Source: Apostichopus parvimensis (lineage: Eukaryota; Echinodermata; Holothuroidea; Aspidochirotida; Stichopodidae). Taken from it: 28,315 nt of DNA. The notes under the pieces were generated by a model. It saw nothing but the letters and a program-made list of their open reading frames with translations. It was not told where the DNA came from and ran no database searches. Position numbers and translations under genes: made by a program. Shown in pieces: positions 27,224-28,315 of this stretch (positions are counted from its first letter, which is position 1; every line of letters begins with the position of its first letter). The stretch spans positions 16,541 to 44,855 of the forward strand of contig KN887914.1 of assembly GCA_000934455.1 (NCBI GenBank), in the 5' to 3' direction.

Positions 27224-27321
27224 TATTTTCAGTGTTTGCCTTCACCAGCGTTATTGACATGGTCATAGCCTTGGAGTTGGATGGAGTTATAGACAACTTT
27301 GTTACATTCTACCTGAAAGAA
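27224..27321 (+). CDS. TM6SF1: TM6SF1/2-like protein, coding exon 2
   Basis: Acceptor TGCACAG|TAT (phase 1 in), donor AAAGAA|GTAAGC (phase 0). With exon 1 it reads [19 protein letters not shown] then [16 protein letters not shown], matching vertebrate FYVYAVFGFTSVVNLIIGL and EQDGIIDGFMTHYLRE, the start of the first EXPERA domain. The remaining exons are beyond the window. Confidence 0.94.
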
Positions 27322-28315
27322 GTAAGCAATCAACTTGTAGTACCTTTCGTTATCAGTCCTGCAATCTTATTCCAGTGATATGCTGGACTGCTTCTCTCCT
27401 CCCATCTGTTTGACTAACTTACAAGTTTCAACACTGTGGTCCAAACTGGTAGAAGGGATGCATATTATATATTTTCTATCTTCAACCCTTTCTTTGTAAA
27501 TCTTCTTTTTTTTTGTGTTACAAAAGTTTGATCATTTAAAATAATTGTTATTGTCACTTTTGAAAGTAATATTATGTAAAATCTCTACCCAGGCCAATTT
27601 CCACGCCTGTCAAACACAGGTGCCAAATGTAAGTTAGAAACTAGGGTTGTGCACTTTGCCTTTCACATAAATTAGCTTTTTTACTTCAGAAATTGGTTAA
27701 TTTGTCTTTATGAGTTTTGTGAACAATTGCGACTTATTCATTGTTTGAATTTTGTAGTTTGCAGTTTGAGAACTTTGTTTAAGCCGCCAACTCCCCCCCC
27801 CCCCCCCTCCTCCAAAAAAAAATGAAAATATATACATTCCTATTAGGGTACCAATAATATTTGCATCATTTGGGTAGTAATATGACCATATTGAAAAGTA
27901 TGTTGATTTGCTGAACGCAGTGAATCTCAGATTTAATTCTGGCATTAAAGTTTGTTTTACCACGGTTCAGTTAAGTTTGCATCAAAATATAATATATCCT
28001 TTAGGGACAGATCCAGGATTTTATACAGGAAGCTGACCTCCCATGCAAGTTAATCTTCTCAATGCATCCCTCCCCCCCCCTCTCCCCACCCCCTTAAAAA
28101 TCATAATACTTTTACAGACCGTCAGATTATGCATTCTGAGATATAATAAGACCACAAAAGAAACATTGCAGAGTGCACAAATGGAACCCTTATATAATAT
28201 TTCTATTATTCGAGGTGAAAGAGGAGGAGGAGAAGGTCCAAAGATACCATAACATGTAATTTACAGTTATCAATATTTGAATTATTAATTGCCAGCCCAA
28301 CAATGACAATACAGT
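27322..28315. other. TM6SF intron 2, no further exon seen
   Basis: No frame resembling the next TM6SF segment (vertebrate GHMICYWDG region) was found. C runs occur at 27793-27807 and 28072-28080. Confidence 0.65.

Noticed and set aside
1006-28080. Repeated homopolymer C runs (for example 1006-1016, 10186-10197, 25063-25075, 27793-27807)
   Set aside because: Common simple repeats in such genomes; positions relate to no gene element.

Overview
This is animal nuclear DNA: AT-rich, with short phase-matched exons joined by GT..AG introns, plus many simple repeats and mobile-element relics. Two genes lie head to head. Neither is complete, because both run off the window. The lineage cannot be fixed from the sequence alone. 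The intron sizes, the AGGCCTAG-rich spacers, a Penelope-type relic with a hammerhead-like core and a tRNA-derived SINE fit a marine deuterostome invertebrate, with an echinoderm as my best guess (inference).

Minus strand, 22959 down to 1204: most of SCAPER (S-phase cyclin A-associated protein in the endoplasmic reticulum). I rebuilt 27 coding exons. Apart from the acceptor of exon 24, every acceptor phase follows from the preceding donor without forcing. Together they give 1424 codons, against roughly 1400 residues for human SCAPER, whose last ~50 residues would lie beyond base 1. Domain order is: Ser/Gly-rich start, SCAPER_N helical domain, the SWADRVKGKK and DEEGWETVHRG motifs, acidic coiled coil, HMHEKLSSPSRKR motif, long charged coiled coil, one C2H2 zinc finger (Cys889, Cys892, His905, His911), and a helical C-terminal region. 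The most interesting point is a tandem pair of related exons (5a at 19991-20092, 5b at 17633-17773). Both are phase 2/2, both begin with a P-x-SL-x-WEVRKS motif, and both have poor donor sites. They look like a duplicated exon open to alternative or mutually exclusive splicing.

Plus strand, 26498 to 27321: the first two coding exons of a TM6SF1/TM6SF2-like multispan membrane protein (EXPERA family). It continues beyond 28315. The two start codons are 3.5 kb apart. Human SCAPER and TM6SF1 both lie on 15q24-q25, so the pairing may reflect old linkage.

Non-coding content: a Penelope-like terminal relic with a degenerate hammerhead-ribozyme core (minus strand, 7030-7068) and a perfect 22-bp inverted repeat beside it; a tRNA-derived SINE-like unit (about 25719-26000) with A and B boxes, three hairpins and a CATA tail; a 36-bp tandem repeat (9765-9914); a 95-bp tandem duplication (4096-4286); a CCACC-rich minisatellite (18715-18935) between the two duplicated exons; a 35-base palindrome (21207-21241); and a 160-base N gap (11650-11809) flanked by two nearly identical ~220-base copies that look like an unmerged haplotype.
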